Assembly (NCBI GenBank): GCA_944362545.1
Contig: CALVTJ010000004.1
Coordinates: 1 to 64,000, forward strand
Length of the DNA: 64,000 nucleotides
Source: an uncultured Clostridia bacterium
GTDB taxonomy: Bacteria; Bacillota; Clostridia; Christensenellales; UBA1242
Reading direction: 5' to 3'
Shown piece by piece: positions 50,005 to 58,710 of the stretch. The notes below the pieces were generated by a model. The model made no database searches, was not told the DNA's origin, and was given only the letters and a program-made list of their open reading frames with translations. Made by a program: the position numbers and the translations under genes. Numbering within the stretch: the first letter of the stretch is position 1; every line of letters starts with the position of its first letter.

Positions 50005-50029
50005 AATTTCTCCTTTTGTTTTGTGATTT

Positions 50030-50563
50030 TTAGCGTGTGACACTATTTATAATTTCCCAAATTTTTGAAATATAAACATAATTTTGTGAATTTTCTGATG
50101 ACAAAAAACAAACAGCAGGAAAAACCACACACCACCAATTATTCCCTTTTGCCTGTCCAAGTTCGATTTTCAAACATTCATAGATTCCCTCTTCCAGCAC
50201 CAAATCATCATATGCACGCAAAGGCATGTTCTCTTTCATAACTGAGATTTTGCATCCATAATTTGCTCCCGACTCTTTGAGCGTTTGTGTTGTGACCTCT
50301 TCAATTTCATCCAAATTTTGCAACACCACCAACACCGCCTCATCTTTTGTTTGTGCATCTGCAAGTTTTGGTATTAAAAAATCCACCACAACATCCTTAA
50401 CCTTATATTTCAAATCTTTGTCAAAAGAAGAATTGGAATTTGCCACAATGTGTATTCTCAAAAAGTCATCATTATTTGCAGTGGCATTTTGACCTCTTCC
50501 ACTGCACAAAAAAATGGCAAGGCAGATAAAACCAATTCCTATCAATGACAAAAAAACTTTCAT
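50030..50563 (-). CDS. spoIIR: Stage II sporulation protein R (SpoIIR)
   Basis: SpoIIR is secreted from the forespore and triggers SpoIIGA to cleave pro-sigma-E. The 177-aa protein has an N-terminal signal anchor (KVFLSLIGIGFICLAIFLC), LRIHIVANSNSSFDKDLKYKVKDVVVDFL, GANYGCKISVM and NWWCVVFPAVCFL, all family blocks. GGAG lies 9 bases before the ATG at 50563. It is followed by sleB-ypeB. Confidence 0.95.
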   Translation of the reverse strand: MKVFLSLIGIGFICLAIFLCSGRGQNATANNDDFLRIHIVANSNSSFDKDLKYKVKDVVVDFLIPKLADAQTKDEAVLVVLQNLDEIEEVTTQTLKESGANYGCKISVMKENMPLRAYDDLVLEEGIYECLKIELGQAKGNNWWCVVFPAVCFLSSENSQNYVYISKIWEIINSVTR

Positions 50564-50617
50564 ATGATTCATCTCCACAATCTTCACAAAACGAATTTTT
50601 GGCATAAAAGACAATAA

Positions 50618-50640
50618 AAAAACCGCAAAAAATGCGATTT
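50618..50640 (-). terminator. Terminator of the DUF3794-LysM gene
   Basis: ATCGCA/TGCGGT hairpin with T run on the minus strand. Confidence 0.65.
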
Positions 50641-50693
50641 TTTTGAATTTTTAACAATTATTTGGGGTATTTTTTCTTATTTGTTTATCATTT

Positions 50694-52214
50694 TTAATTT
50701 TGCTTTTGAAAATAAACAATTACATTTTCATCTCTTTCAAGTGGAAAGGTCAGATCCGGATTTTGAAGCATGATGGTCTGTTCATTGACTTTGAGTGTCT
50801 TTGCAATATCCCAAGCAGACTGACCGGCATTTGCAAAAACAAGTTCTATGGCACAGTCACGCTCTGGATATGCACCTGCGACATTGATGTTTGAAATCAC
50901 AGCACCAACAACATTGCAATCATAATTTACATTGATTTTAAGTTTTGCATCAAAGTAAAATTCTCTGCCTTTTTTTACAACAACATCAACATCGAAAAGC
51001 ACCGCAAACACGCTTTCAATTTGTGGATTTTCACAATTTGCACTGCTTTTGTCTGAAACCACAAATGGAACTTCCACCACAACACTGTTGAGAGAATTTG
51101 TCTCATCGTTGAGATAAACAACATTTGTCTTGCTGACACCTTCGACAAAAACCTCGCCACCTTTGATATAAGAATTTGTGATTTGCAAATTTGAGCCACC
51201 GACAAACATGATTTTATCAACTCTTGGTTTGTCATCATCAAGAGTCAATGTTCCATCAATCTTTGTCTCAAAATAATCACATTGCAGTTGCCTTGTCATA
51301 TCAAAGGAAGATGTTGAAACTTCAAGTTCGTTTGCTGTGCTGTAAATATCCTTGATGACCATTTCATTTTTTTCAAGATAGGATGTCACTTTCAATTCTA
51401 CCGGAATTGTCAGTTTTATGTCCACACCCTTTTCTTCTTGAGACACTTCACATTTGACTGAACTTCTTCTTATGCACGCAACTGCTTCACTGATTGCATC
51501 ACGTGTCACGCCTTCAAGTTCCACTTCTTCCTTAAAATTTTCGGTGACATAAGAAGATTCAAACCGGTCATTTTCGGTCAAATACAAAACTCTGCTGACA
51601 ACTTCGCCGGCGACAGAAACAAAATTAACTCCACTTTCCACATTTTTGACGGCAACACAACTGTCCACCATGAGCACTTTTCTTACAGGTTCTTTGATTG
51701 AGATATCGCTTTCAATCACAAACACTTCCTGTGCCTGCCCAACCAAAGTGCAGACTGTCATTTCATCTTCACGCACACACATATCTTCATCATTTGTGAT
51801 GATGTTTGGCACTTCTCTTTCACAAATCAAAACGGCAGATTGCGAGAGTGTGCAGTTGATTTTGATGTTGTTATCTGTGACAGAATCAATGGAATAATCA
51901 TCCACACCGACCTTTATCATAACCTTGTCACCAGCCATAATATCGGCATCTTCAAATTTTGAAGTGAATGGACAATTTGAATTGAGTGTACCAATTTCGC
52001 CATCTACCGTAGCATACAAAATGCAGAGGTCAACACTGCCGGAGTAATTTATAACACCATTCAAAATTTCAGCATTTTCTGCCTGTGCGGTGTGGCAAAC
52101 AGACAAAATTTTGTCAATTTGCACATTTGTTTCAACATTACATTCCACCGAAAATTGCGATGTTCCGAGATGCTTTTTCCTTGCTACCTTAAATTTGTTT
52201 GTTTCAAAAGACAT
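50694..52214 (-). CDS. DUF3794 repeats plus C-terminal LysM protein (spore envelope)
   Basis: The 506-aa protein contains several DUF3794 modules (for example VNGVINYSG-like EILNGVINYSGSVDLCILY near residue 50 and related blocks near 215 and 370) and a C-terminal LysM domain (about 460-506, AGQSAWDIAKTLKVNEQTIMLQNPD). This architecture is common in clostridial spore-coat or cortex-associated proteins resembling SpoVID/SafA. GGAGGGG precedes the ATG at 52214. Divergent from veg. Confidence 0.85.
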   Translation of the reverse strand: MSFETNKFKVARKKHLGTSQFSVECNVETNVQIDKILSVCHTAQAENAEILNGVINYSGSVDLCILYATVDGEIGTLNSNCPFTSKFEDADIMAGDKVMIKVGVDDYSIDSVTDNNIKINCTLSQSAVLICEREVPNIITNDEDMCVREDEMTVCTLVGQAQEVFVIESDISIKEPVRKVLMVDSCVAVKNVESGVNFVSVAGEVVSRVLYLTENDRFESSYVTENFKEEVELEGVTRDAISEAVACIRRSSVKCEVSQEEKGVDIKLTIPVELKVTSYLEKNEMVIKDIYSTANELEVSTSSFDMTRQLQCDYFETKIDGTLTLDDDKPRVDKIMFVGGSNLQITNSYIKGGEVFVEGVSKTNVVYLNDETNSLNSVVVEVPFVVSDKSSANCENPQIESVFAVLFDVDVVVKKGREFYFDAKLKINVNYDCNVVGAVISNINVAGAYPERDCAIELVFANAGQSAWDIAKTLKVNEQTIMLQNPDLTFPLERDENVIVYFQKQN

Positions 52215-52323
52215 ATACCCCTCCAAATGAAAAACTATTATAATATACTTGCCCATTTGAAAGGTTAGAACAAAAATGAATAAAAAGTTTTCTGTTTGTC
52301 AAAAATCAACAAAAGGAGTTTTT

Positions 52324-52557
52324 ATGAGAAAAATTATCTATGGACTTGATGAGATAAAATTGAAAATTTCCAACCTGAAAGGTCAAAATGTGCAGATGAA
52401 CATCAACCGTGGCAGAAAACGCATTGAATCTGTCACTGCCACAATAAAAGATGTCTATCCAAGTGTTTTCACAATCAAAACACCTGATGACAAACTGCAA
52501 ACATTTTCTTACTTTGATGTGATGTGTGGCAATGTGGTGCTGAATGAAAATGTTTAA
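52324..52557 (+). CDS. veg: Veg family protein
   Basis: A 77-aa protein with GLDEIKLKISNLKGQNVQMNINRGRKRIESVTATIKDVYPSVFTI, the Veg signature; Veg stimulates biofilm matrix expression in Bacillus and is highly expressed. AAGGAG precedes the ATG at 52324, which matches the family N terminus better than an ATG at 52276. Followed by a strong terminator. Confidence 0.9.
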   Translation: MRKIIYGLDEIKLKISNLKGQNVQMNINRGRKRIESVTATIKDVYPSVFTIKTPDDKLQTFSYFDVMCGNVVLNENV

Positions 52558-52612
52558 AAACATAACACAAATCTTAACGAATGAAAAAAATAATGAAAGA
52601 TTTATAAACCTT

Positions 52613-52646
52613 AAAAAATAGTGGTATACATTCCCACTATTTTTTT
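52613..52646. terminator. Bidirectional terminator after veg
   Basis: AAAAAATAGTGG/CCACTATTTTTT with T runs on both strands; it could also end the candidate small RNA from the minus strand. Confidence 0.9.
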
Positions 52647-52799
52647 CTGATGAAACATTGTTGAAAAATTGTAAAAAAGATATCTCATTGTCTCTCCCTG
52701 CCATTTGAAAATTTTACCCTTTCAAATAGGCAACTATCATTTAAACCAATAAAAAACCTGAGAACACTTAAGCACGGAGCCCTTTTCCTCAGGTTTTAT
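52646..52799 (-). ncRNA. Candidate structured small RNA
   Basis: A clear minus-strand promoter (52806-52834) starts transcription near 52799 with no ORF downstream. The RNA would begin at once with a 10-bp hairpin (AAAACCTGAG/CTCAGGTTTT, 52753-52797) whose 25-nt loop is purine-rich, followed by a T run that could end a 50-nt RNA. Read-through would include a second hairpin (52700-52710/52720-52731) and end at the veg terminator. No known RNA family was recognised. Confidence 0.5.
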
Positions 52800-52805
52800 A
52801 ATAAC

Positions 52806-52834
52806 ATTGTATTCTATAAATATCCTCTAGTCAA
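52806..52834 (-). promoter_or_regulatory. Promoter of the candidate small RNA
   Basis: TTGACT (52829-52834) and TACAAT (52806-52811), spacer 17, just after the end of the PH-domain gene. Confidence 0.65.
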
Positions 52835-52856
52835 AACTCTTATCTAGGTTTTAGTA

Positions 52857-53408
52857 TCAATTCTGTTTTTCAGCATTTTGTTTGCTCTGTTCAATTATTT
52901 CCTTCAAATTCTTGTAAATTTCATAAGGCTTTCTCACATATGCAAAAGCATAGCCTTGAGCGTTTGCCGGTGCATTTATTGGACTTGACATACTCCCAAA
53001 TGTAAGAGAGCCGGTATTTCTCCCAACCACTTTGTCAATCCAACTAACATTAACATTGATTGCTCCAATCATTTGCAAGTCAAGTGCTTTAAAATCGACC
53101 CCAATCACTCCTGTGCGGATGATAATGCGTTTGTTTGTGCAAGCATAATATGTTTTGCGATACCAAAGAGTCAAAAACAAAAATGCCAGTCCTATATAAA
53201 GCACATAAACTCCCAAAGGAACCAAAAGCCAAAGTGGACTTGATGCATTTCCATCAACATTCGGCATAAAAATTGCGATACAAGAAAAAATCAAAATAAA
53301 TGCAAACACAAGCAGACTGCTGACAAAAGAACCCCAAAGCAATCTAGCCTTATCCGGTTTTATTGTGTCAATAATTTTTTCATCTTTATCCAAAATCTCA
53401 TCAAACAT
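52857..53408 (-). CDS. Membrane protein with bacterial PH domain
   Basis: The 183-aa protein has two membrane helices (about 25-50 and 62-85) followed by a bPH2-type domain (RKTYYACTNKRIIIRTGVIGVDFKALDLQMIGAINVNVSWIDKVVGRNTGSLTF). Such proteins are found in many Firmicutes; function is unclear. GGAG lies before the ATG at 53408, four codons inside the longest frame. Confidence 0.8.
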   Translation of the reverse strand: MFDEILDKDEKIIDTIKPDKARLLWGSFVSSLLVFAFILIFSCIAIFMPNVDGNASSPLWLLVPLGVYVLYIGLAFLFLTLWYRKTYYACTNKRIIIRTGVIGVDFKALDLQMIGAINVNVSWIDKVVGRNTGSLTFGSMSSPINAPANAQGYAFAYVRKPYEIYKNLKEIIEQSKQNAEKQN

Positions 53409-53484
53409 AAAATTCTCCATATATTTTCATTATATCATAATGTATGAATAACACAAAATATATTTGTCATACCTACAACAAAAA

Positions 53485-53514
53485 AAAGAAGAGCAGAAAA
53501 ATGCTCTTCCTTAT
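53485..53514 (-). terminator. Terminator of ppdK
   Basis: AAGAGCA/TGCTCTT hairpin with T run on the minus strand, directly after the ppdK stop. Confidence 0.75.
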
Positions 53515-53516
53515 GA

Positions 53517-56165
53517 TTACTTGCTAAACCAACCCTTTTTCTTGCGTGGATATTTGATTGCGGCTTGTGCAGCAGCAAGACGAGCAATAGGCACTCTGTA
53601 AGGTGAGCAAGAAACATAGTTAAGTCCAATTCTGTGGCAGAATTCAATTGATGATGGATCTCCACCATGTTCTCCACAAATGCCAAGTTTGATGTCAGGT
53701 CTTGTGCTCTTGCCAAGTTCAACGGCAATTCTCACAAGTTTTCCAACGCCATTTTGGTCAAGTTTGGCAAATGGGTCATTTTCAAAGATTCTCTTTTCAT
53801 AATATGTGTCCAAAAATTTTCCGGCATCATCGCGTGAGAAACCAAATGTCATCTGTGTCAAATCATTTGTTCCAAATGAGAAGAATTCTGCATATTTAGC
53901 AATCTGATCAGCAGTGATTGCCGCTCGTGGAATTTCAATCATTGTGCCGACCTTATATTTCATGTTGACTTTGTTCTCTTCCAAAACTCTGTCAGCGGTG
54001 GATGTCACAATGTCTTTTACATACTTAAATTCTTTGCTGTCGCAAGTAAGAGGAATCATAATTTCCGGAACAACATCCATCTTGTCCTCTTTCATAACTT
54101 CAATTGCCGCCTTGATAACCGCTTCTGTTTGCATTTCGGCAATTTCAGGATATGTCACAGCAAGACGAAGTCCACGGTGTCCCATCATTGGATTGAATTC
54201 ATGCAAACTTTCAACAGTTGATTTAAGTTCGGCAAATGTCAAGCCCATATCCTTTGCAAGTTGGCGTATTTCATTGTCTTCATGTGGCAAAAATTCATGG
54301 AGAGGTGGATCCAAGAAACGAATGGTCACAGGGCGACCTTTCATGGCTTTGAAGATGCCCTTAAAGTCTTTTTGTTGCATTGGCAACAATTTTTTGAGAG
54401 CCTTCTTTCTCTCTTCGATTGTTCTTGAAACAATCATTTCTCTCATTGCTGGGATTCTGTCTGCATCGAAGAACATATGTTCAGTTCTGCAAAGTCCAAC
54501 ACCTTCTGCACCAAAATTGAATGCCACACCAGCATCACGAGGATTGTCGGCATTTGTTCTTACCATCAAATCTCTGCATTCATCAGCCCACTGCATGATT
54601 GTGGCAAACTCGCCGGAAATTTTTGCTTCAACAGTGGCAACTTCGCCATCGTAAATCTTTCCTGTTGTGCCATCAAAAGAGATGACATCTCCTTCTTTAT
54701 ATTTCTTTCCACCAAGAGTGAAGGACTTTCCATCATTTGCAAATTTGAGTGCGGAGCAACCTGCAACACAGCAAGTTCCCATTCCGCGTGCAACAACTGC
54801 TGCGTGAGAAGTCATGCCACCGCGAGCGGTCAAAATGCCTTGTGATGCGGCCATGCCTTCAATATCTTCTGGAGATGTTTCAAGTCTGACAAGCACAACT
54901 TTGCCCTTCTTTCCGCCCTCTGCTTTTGCCTTTTCAGCGGTAAAGCAAATCTTTCCGCTGGCAGCACCAGGAGAAGCAGGCAAAGCCTCGCCAATCAATG
55001 TTGCCTTTTTGAGTGCTTTTTCATCAAAAACAGGATGCAAAACATCATCAAGTTGTTTTGGGTCAAGCATCAACAGAGCCTGTTTTTTGTCAATCATGCC
55101 TTCACTGACAAGGTCAACAGCAATTTTCAAAGCCGCTTTGGCTGTTCTCTTGCCGTTTCTTGTTTGAAGCATATAGAGTTTGCCTTTTTCAATGGTAAAC
55201 TCCATGTCCTGCATGTCTTTGTAGTGGTTTTCAAGTTTCTTGGCAATAGCCACAAATTGTGCATACACTTCTGGATTTTGCTTTTCAAGTTGAGCGATTG
55301 GTTGTGGAGTTCTGATACCCGCAACAACATCTTCTCCCTGTGCGTTCATGAGATATTCGCCATAAAGTACATTTTCGCCAGTTGCTGGGTTTCGAGTGAA
55401 TGCCACACCTGTTCCGCTGTCATCGCCCATGTTTCCAAAAACCATTGACTGAACATTTACAGCAGTGCCCCAGTTGTATGGAATGTCATGCATTCTTCTG
55501 TAAACATTTGCTCTTTCGTTGTCCCAAGAACGGAACACAGCCTTAACCGCTTCAATAAGTTGAACCTTTGGCTCCTGTGGAAATTCTTCTTTTTGAGATT
55601 CTTTGTAAAGTTTTTTGAAGAGTTTGACAATCTCTTTCAAATCATCAGCAGTCAAATCTTTGTCAAACTTAACTCCTTTCTTCTCTTTGATCTGGTCCAA
55701 AATTCTCTCATATTTTGATTTGTCTTGCTGCATAACAACATCGCTGAACATTTGGATGAAACGGCGATATGAATCATACGCGAATCTTTCGTTGTTGGTA
55801 AGGTGTGCGAGTCCTTCAACGACTTCATCATTGAGCCCCAAATTCAAAATGGTGTCCATCATGCCAGGCATAGAAACTCTTGCGCCTGAACGAACAGAAA
55901 CAAGAAGTGGATTTGTGGCATCTCCAAACTTTTTGCCTGTCACCTTTTCGATGTGAGCAAGTTTTTCTTCGATTTGAGTTTTTATTGCATCATTGATTTG
56001 CTTGCCATCCTCATAATACTTTGTGCAAGCCTCTGTTGTGATAATGAAGCCCTGTGGAACAGGAAGTCCAATCTTTGTCATCTCGGCAAGGTTTGCTCCC
56101 TTTCCTCCGAAGAGTGCCTTGTTTTTTCCATCAGCCTCTTTAAACAGATAAACATATTTTTTCAT
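53517..56165 (-). CDS. ppdK: Pyruvate, phosphate dikinase
   Basis: PPDK interconverts pyruvate + ATP + Pi and PEP + AMP + PPi, used in glycolysis of many anaerobes. The 882-aa protein has the ATP-grasp domain (GGKGANLAEMTKIGLPVPQGF, SVRSGARVSMPGMMDTILNLG), the phospho-His domain (GGMTSHAAVVARGMG, catalytic His) and the PEP-binding barrel ending in CGEHGGDPSS with the catalytic Cys. AAGGAG precedes the ATG at 56165. Confidence 0.98.
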   Translation of the reverse strand: MKKYVYLFKEADGKNKALFGGKGANLAEMTKIGLPVPQGFIITTEACTKYYEDGKQINDAIKTQIEEKLAHIEKVTGKKFGDATNPLLVSVRSGARVSMPGMMDTILNLGLNDEVVEGLAHLTNNERFAYDSYRRFIQMFSDVVMQQDKSKYERILDQIKEKKGVKFDKDLTADDLKEIVKLFKKLYKESQKEEFPQEPKVQLIEAVKAVFRSWDNERANVYRRMHDIPYNWGTAVNVQSMVFGNMGDDSGTGVAFTRNPATGENVLYGEYLMNAQGEDVVAGIRTPQPIAQLEKQNPEVYAQFVAIAKKLENHYKDMQDMEFTIEKGKLYMLQTRNGKRTAKAALKIAVDLVSEGMIDKKQALLMLDPKQLDDVLHPVFDEKALKKATLIGEALPASPGAASGKICFTAEKAKAEGGKKGKVVLVRLETSPEDIEGMAASQGILTARGGMTSHAAVVARGMGTCCVAGCSALKFANDGKSFTLGGKKYKEGDVISFDGTTGKIYDGEVATVEAKISGEFATIMQWADECRDLMVRTNADNPRDAGVAFNFGAEGVGLCRTEHMFFDADRIPAMREMIVSRTIEERKKALKKLLPMQQKDFKGIFKAMKGRPVTIRFLDPPLHEFLPHEDNEIRQLAKDMGLTFAELKSTVESLHEFNPMMGHRGLRLAVTYPEIAEMQTEAVIKAAIEVMKEDKMDVVPEIMIPLTCDSKEFKYVKDIVTSTADRVLEENKVNMKYKVGTMIEIPRAAITADQIAKYAEFFSFGTNDLTQMTFGFSRDDAGKFLDTYYEKRIFENDPFAKLDQNGVGKLVRIAVELGKSTRPDIKLGICGEHGGDPSSIEFCHRIGLNYVSCSPYRVPIARLAAAQAAIKYPRKKKGWFSK

Positions 56166-56193
56166 AAACATCTCCTTAAAACTTATATGCTTT

Positions 56194-56213
56194 GTTATGT
56201 TTTTCAACATAAC
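56194..56213 (-). promoter_or_regulatory. Perfect hairpin in the ppdK leader
   Basis: GTTATGTT/AACATAAC, 8 bp with a 4-nt loop, lies between a TATAAT box (about 56216-56221) and the SD. Candidate operator or 5'-UTR stabiliser. Confidence 0.4.
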
Positions 56214-56326
56214 CATTATAGCAAAACAGCACAGCGCAAAGCAAACAAAATAAGAGCGTTTTCGTGAAGAAATTTTGAATTTTTTATCAAAAACGCAAAA
56301 TTAAACAATCCCCAATCACAAAAATA

Positions 56327-56347
56327 AAAGACCACTTGCGAGGTCTT
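56327..56347 (-). terminator. Terminator of engB
   Basis: AGACC/GGTCT-type hairpin with T run on the minus strand. Confidence 0.6.
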
Positions 56348-56367
56348 CCTTCTGTCTAATCTGTTCA

Positions 56368-56949
56368 TCACTCAACAAGTGAGCCTATATAGTCCAAAAT
56401 TTGCTCTTTCCCAAAACCTGTGTCTGCCGAAAATCCTTGCATAATTTCTTTGCGAACCCCCAGCGTTTTTGCAATCTTTGCCAGCGCCGGCGGAACTTTG
56501 CTCTTGGCAATTTTGTCCACTTTTGTGGCAATAATCATATATGGAATTTGATGATAATTCAAAAATTCCAGCATCAACTTGTCAAGGTCGTTTGGCTCAT
56601 GTCGACAGTCAACCAACACAAAAACTGTCTTCAAGTTTGGCGAAAGCGTGAGATATTTTTCCATAAGCCCCGCCCAATTTGCAATGTGCTTTTGACCGGT
56701 TTTGGCATAACCATATCCAGGCAAATCGACAATACGAAAGGTGTCGTTGACAAGAAAATAGTTTATCATCTTTGTCAGTCCAGGTGTCGATGAAGTCTTT
56801 GCCAGGTTCTTTTGCCCGCAAAGGCAATTGATAAGAGAAGATTTGCCGACATTGCTTCTGCCGACAAATGCAAATTCCACCATATCATCTTTTAGGATGT
56901 TTTTCTCATCCACAACACTTGTAAGATACTTTGCACTTTTGATTTTCAT
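56368..56949 (-). CDS. engB: Ribosome biogenesis GTPase EngB (YsxC/YihA)
   Basis: EngB helps assemble the 50S subunit. The 193-aa protein has AFVGRSNVGKSSLIN (G1), SSTPGLTKMINYF (G2), VDLPGYGYA (G3), TKVDKIAKS (G4) and GFSADTGFG (G5). No SD precedes the ATG; a TATAAT box lies 6 bases upstream with a good -35, so the mRNA is probably leaderless. Confidence 0.97.
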   Translation of the reverse strand: MKIKSAKYLTSVVDEKNILKDDMVEFAFVGRSNVGKSSLINCLCGQKNLAKTSSTPGLTKMINYFLVNDTFRIVDLPGYGYAKTGQKHIANWAGLMEKYLTLSPNLKTVFVLVDCRHEPNDLDKLMLEFLNYHQIPYMIIATKVDKIAKSKVPPALAKIAKTLGVRKEIMQGFSADTGFGKEQILDYIGSLVE

Positions 56950-56955
56950 AAAATG

Positions 56956-56984
56956 ATTATATCAAACTTTGCACAACTTTTCAA
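56956..56984 (-). promoter_or_regulatory. Promoter of engB, apparently leaderless
   Basis: TTGAAA (56979-56984) and TATAAT (56956-56961), spacer 17; 6 bases to the ATG. Confidence 0.7.
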
Positions 56985-57051
56985 ACAAATGCAAAAGATT
57001 ATCAAAAAATTAGCAGAAACAAAAATACTTAAAAATTTTTAACTATTTTGC

Positions 57052-57081
57052 TTTACTTTTTCTCAAAATTCTGTCTATAAT
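57052..57081 (+). promoter_or_regulatory. Promoter of the hemolysin III gene
   Basis: TTTACT (57052-57057) and TATAAT (57076-57081), spacer 18. Confidence 0.6.
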
Positions 57082-57101
57082 TATTCTTGCAAGGAGAAAG
57101 A

Positions 57102-57794
57102 ATGGAAACTCCTATTGTCGAAAAAAAGAAAAAGAAAGAATATGACAAGTCACTGCCAAACTTCACTAAGGGAGAAGAGATTTTCAGTGCAGTCACCCAC
57201 ATTGTTGGAGGTGGATTTGCCATTATTTTTTTGTTGGTCGGTGTGATATTCGCCCACCAAAACCTAAGCGCTGTCGGCATTTTGAGCATTTATATCTATG
57301 GTTTTTGCATGATAATTGTCTACACCATGTCGGCAATCTATCACTTTTTACGCCGAAACCGCGCCAAAAAGGTGTTTAGAATCTTTGACCATTGCTCCAT
57401 TTTTCTGCTAATCGCCGGCACTTACACGCCATATTGTCTTGTCACACTTGCTCCAGAACCGGTATGGGCTTATTCCATTTTGGCACTTGTGTGGAGTTTG
57501 TCAATTTTGGGCATTGTGCTAAACGCCGTGAATATGTATCGCTGGAAAGGGTTGAGTATGACACTCTACATCGCTCTCGGATGGTGTATCATCATTGCCA
57601 TTGTTCCACTTATGCGACATCTTGCAATGGCAGGTTTTTGGTGGCTGCTTGCCGGAGGAATTGCTTACACGGTCGGGGCAATTTTCTACGGGTTTGGCTC
57701 AAAAGTGCGCTATATTCACAGCATATGGCACTTGTTTGTGCTTGCTGGAACAATCTGCCAATTTGTGTCCATTCTTTTCTACGTCATTTTATAA
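57102..57794 (+). CDS. Hemolysin III / PAQR-type membrane protein
   Basis: The 230-aa protein has seven helices and the PAQR motifs EEIFSAVTHIVGG, SAIYHFL, DHCSIFLLIAGTYTPY and HSIWHLFVLAG, with the conserved Ser, Asp and three His of the metal site. The hemolysin name is historical; the family is probably hydrolase-like. AAGGAG precedes the ATG at 57102. Monocistronic. Confidence 0.93.
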   Translation: METPIVEKKKKKEYDKSLPNFTKGEEIFSAVTHIVGGGFAIIFLLVGVIFAHQNLSAVGILSIYIYGFCMIIVYTMSAIYHFLRRNRAKKVFRIFDHCSIFLLIAGTYTPYCLVTLAPEPVWAYSILALVWSLSILGIVLNAVNMYRWKGLSMTLYIALGWCIIIAIVPLMRHLAMAGFWWLLAGGIAYTVGAIFYGFGSKVRYIHSIWHLFVLAGTICQFVSILFYVIL

Positions 57795-57815
57795 TCACAA
57801 CTTTTGCTTCTCAAA

Positions 57816-57843
57816 AAAAAGACAGTTATGGCACTGTCTTTTT
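57816..57843. terminator. Bidirectional terminator between hemolysin III and methyltransferase genes
   Basis: AAAAAAAGACAGT/ACTGTCTTTTTTT. Confidence 0.9.
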
Positions 57844-57848
57844 TTATT

Positions 57849-58550
57849 CTAATCTACAAATCTTTTTCTTTCTCTTTTTTCCACTACCGCCACCATTGAA
57901 ACATCAAATCCAGCAATTGTCTTATCAAGAAAATGTTCCAAAACTTTCAAACCAGCATTTCTAAATTCTTTCAAAAAATGTTCCCAAGTCACCATTCGAC
58001 AGGAAGTTGTTGCCACCTGAATTATGCTGTTTTCAAATGGTCTGTCGGCAAGTTCAAACGCCTTTGTGGTGTCAGTTTTGCGAGTCATTTTTCCATCACC
58101 CATCACAACAATAATGGCTTTTCCATTGTGATTTAAGTGTTTTTTCACAAAGTTGAAAAATCCACTTCTGTCTTTGTCATCAACAAGCATATGCAAAACT
58201 GCAACCGAAAAAATGAAGTCAAATTTTTTGTCCAAATGATTGTTTAAAATGTCCATAACAAAAAATCTGTTTTCATCAACACCCACTTGTCGTGCCTGTT
58301 GCTTGCACCAGCGAATTGCCTCTGCAGAAACATCGCTTGCTTCAAGATTATAGTTCTTTTTCAACAACCAAACGGCATTTTGTCCCTCTCCACAACCAAT
58401 TTCCAAAATGGATGACTTGGAATTTGCACCATATTTTTTGAGCAACTTTTCAATGGTTGGACTCGGCTTATCTCCCGCCCATGCTTTGTTTTGCGATTGA
58501 TGAACCTGCTTATAGCGTTCCTCGTATGCCTCATAATATTTTTTATTCAT
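57849..58550 (-). CDS. Class I SAM-dependent methyltransferase (TehB-like)
   Basis: The 233-aa protein has ILEIGCGEGQNAVWLL (SAM motif I), LEASDVSAEAIRWC (motif II acid) and FDFIFSVAVLHML, as in TehB/UbiE-like enzymes. Substrate is unknown. GGGGG precedes the ATG at 58550, which is spaced better than an ATG two codons earlier. Confidence 0.85.
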   Translation of the reverse strand: MNKKYYEAYEERYKQVHQSQNKAWAGDKPSPTIEKLLKKYGANSKSSILEIGCGEGQNAVWLLKKNYNLEASDVSAEAIRWCKQQARQVGVDENRFFVMDILNNHLDKKFDFIFSVAVLHMLVDDKDRSGFFNFVKKHLNHNGKAIIVVMGDGKMTRKTDTTKAFELADRPFENSIIQVATTSCRMVTWEHFLKEFRNAGLKVLEHFLDKTIAGFDVSMVAVVEKRERKRFVD

Positions 58551-58680
58551 TTCCATCCCCCAATTTATGTCAACAAAAATGCAAAAGTTTTATCAAAAAG
58601 ACACAAAGGCGTTTTTCTGTGCGTTTTGCTCAAAACAAAAATGTCACTGACTGATTTTGTAGTTTTCCTACACATATTTA

Positions 58681-58708
58681 AAAAGACAGCAATGTTATGC
58701 TGTCTTAA
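58681..58708 (-). terminator. Terminator of the PlsC-like gene
   Basis: AAGACAGCA/TGCTGTCTT hairpin just after the stop codon on the minus strand. Confidence 0.7.
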
Positions 58709-58710
58709 TT

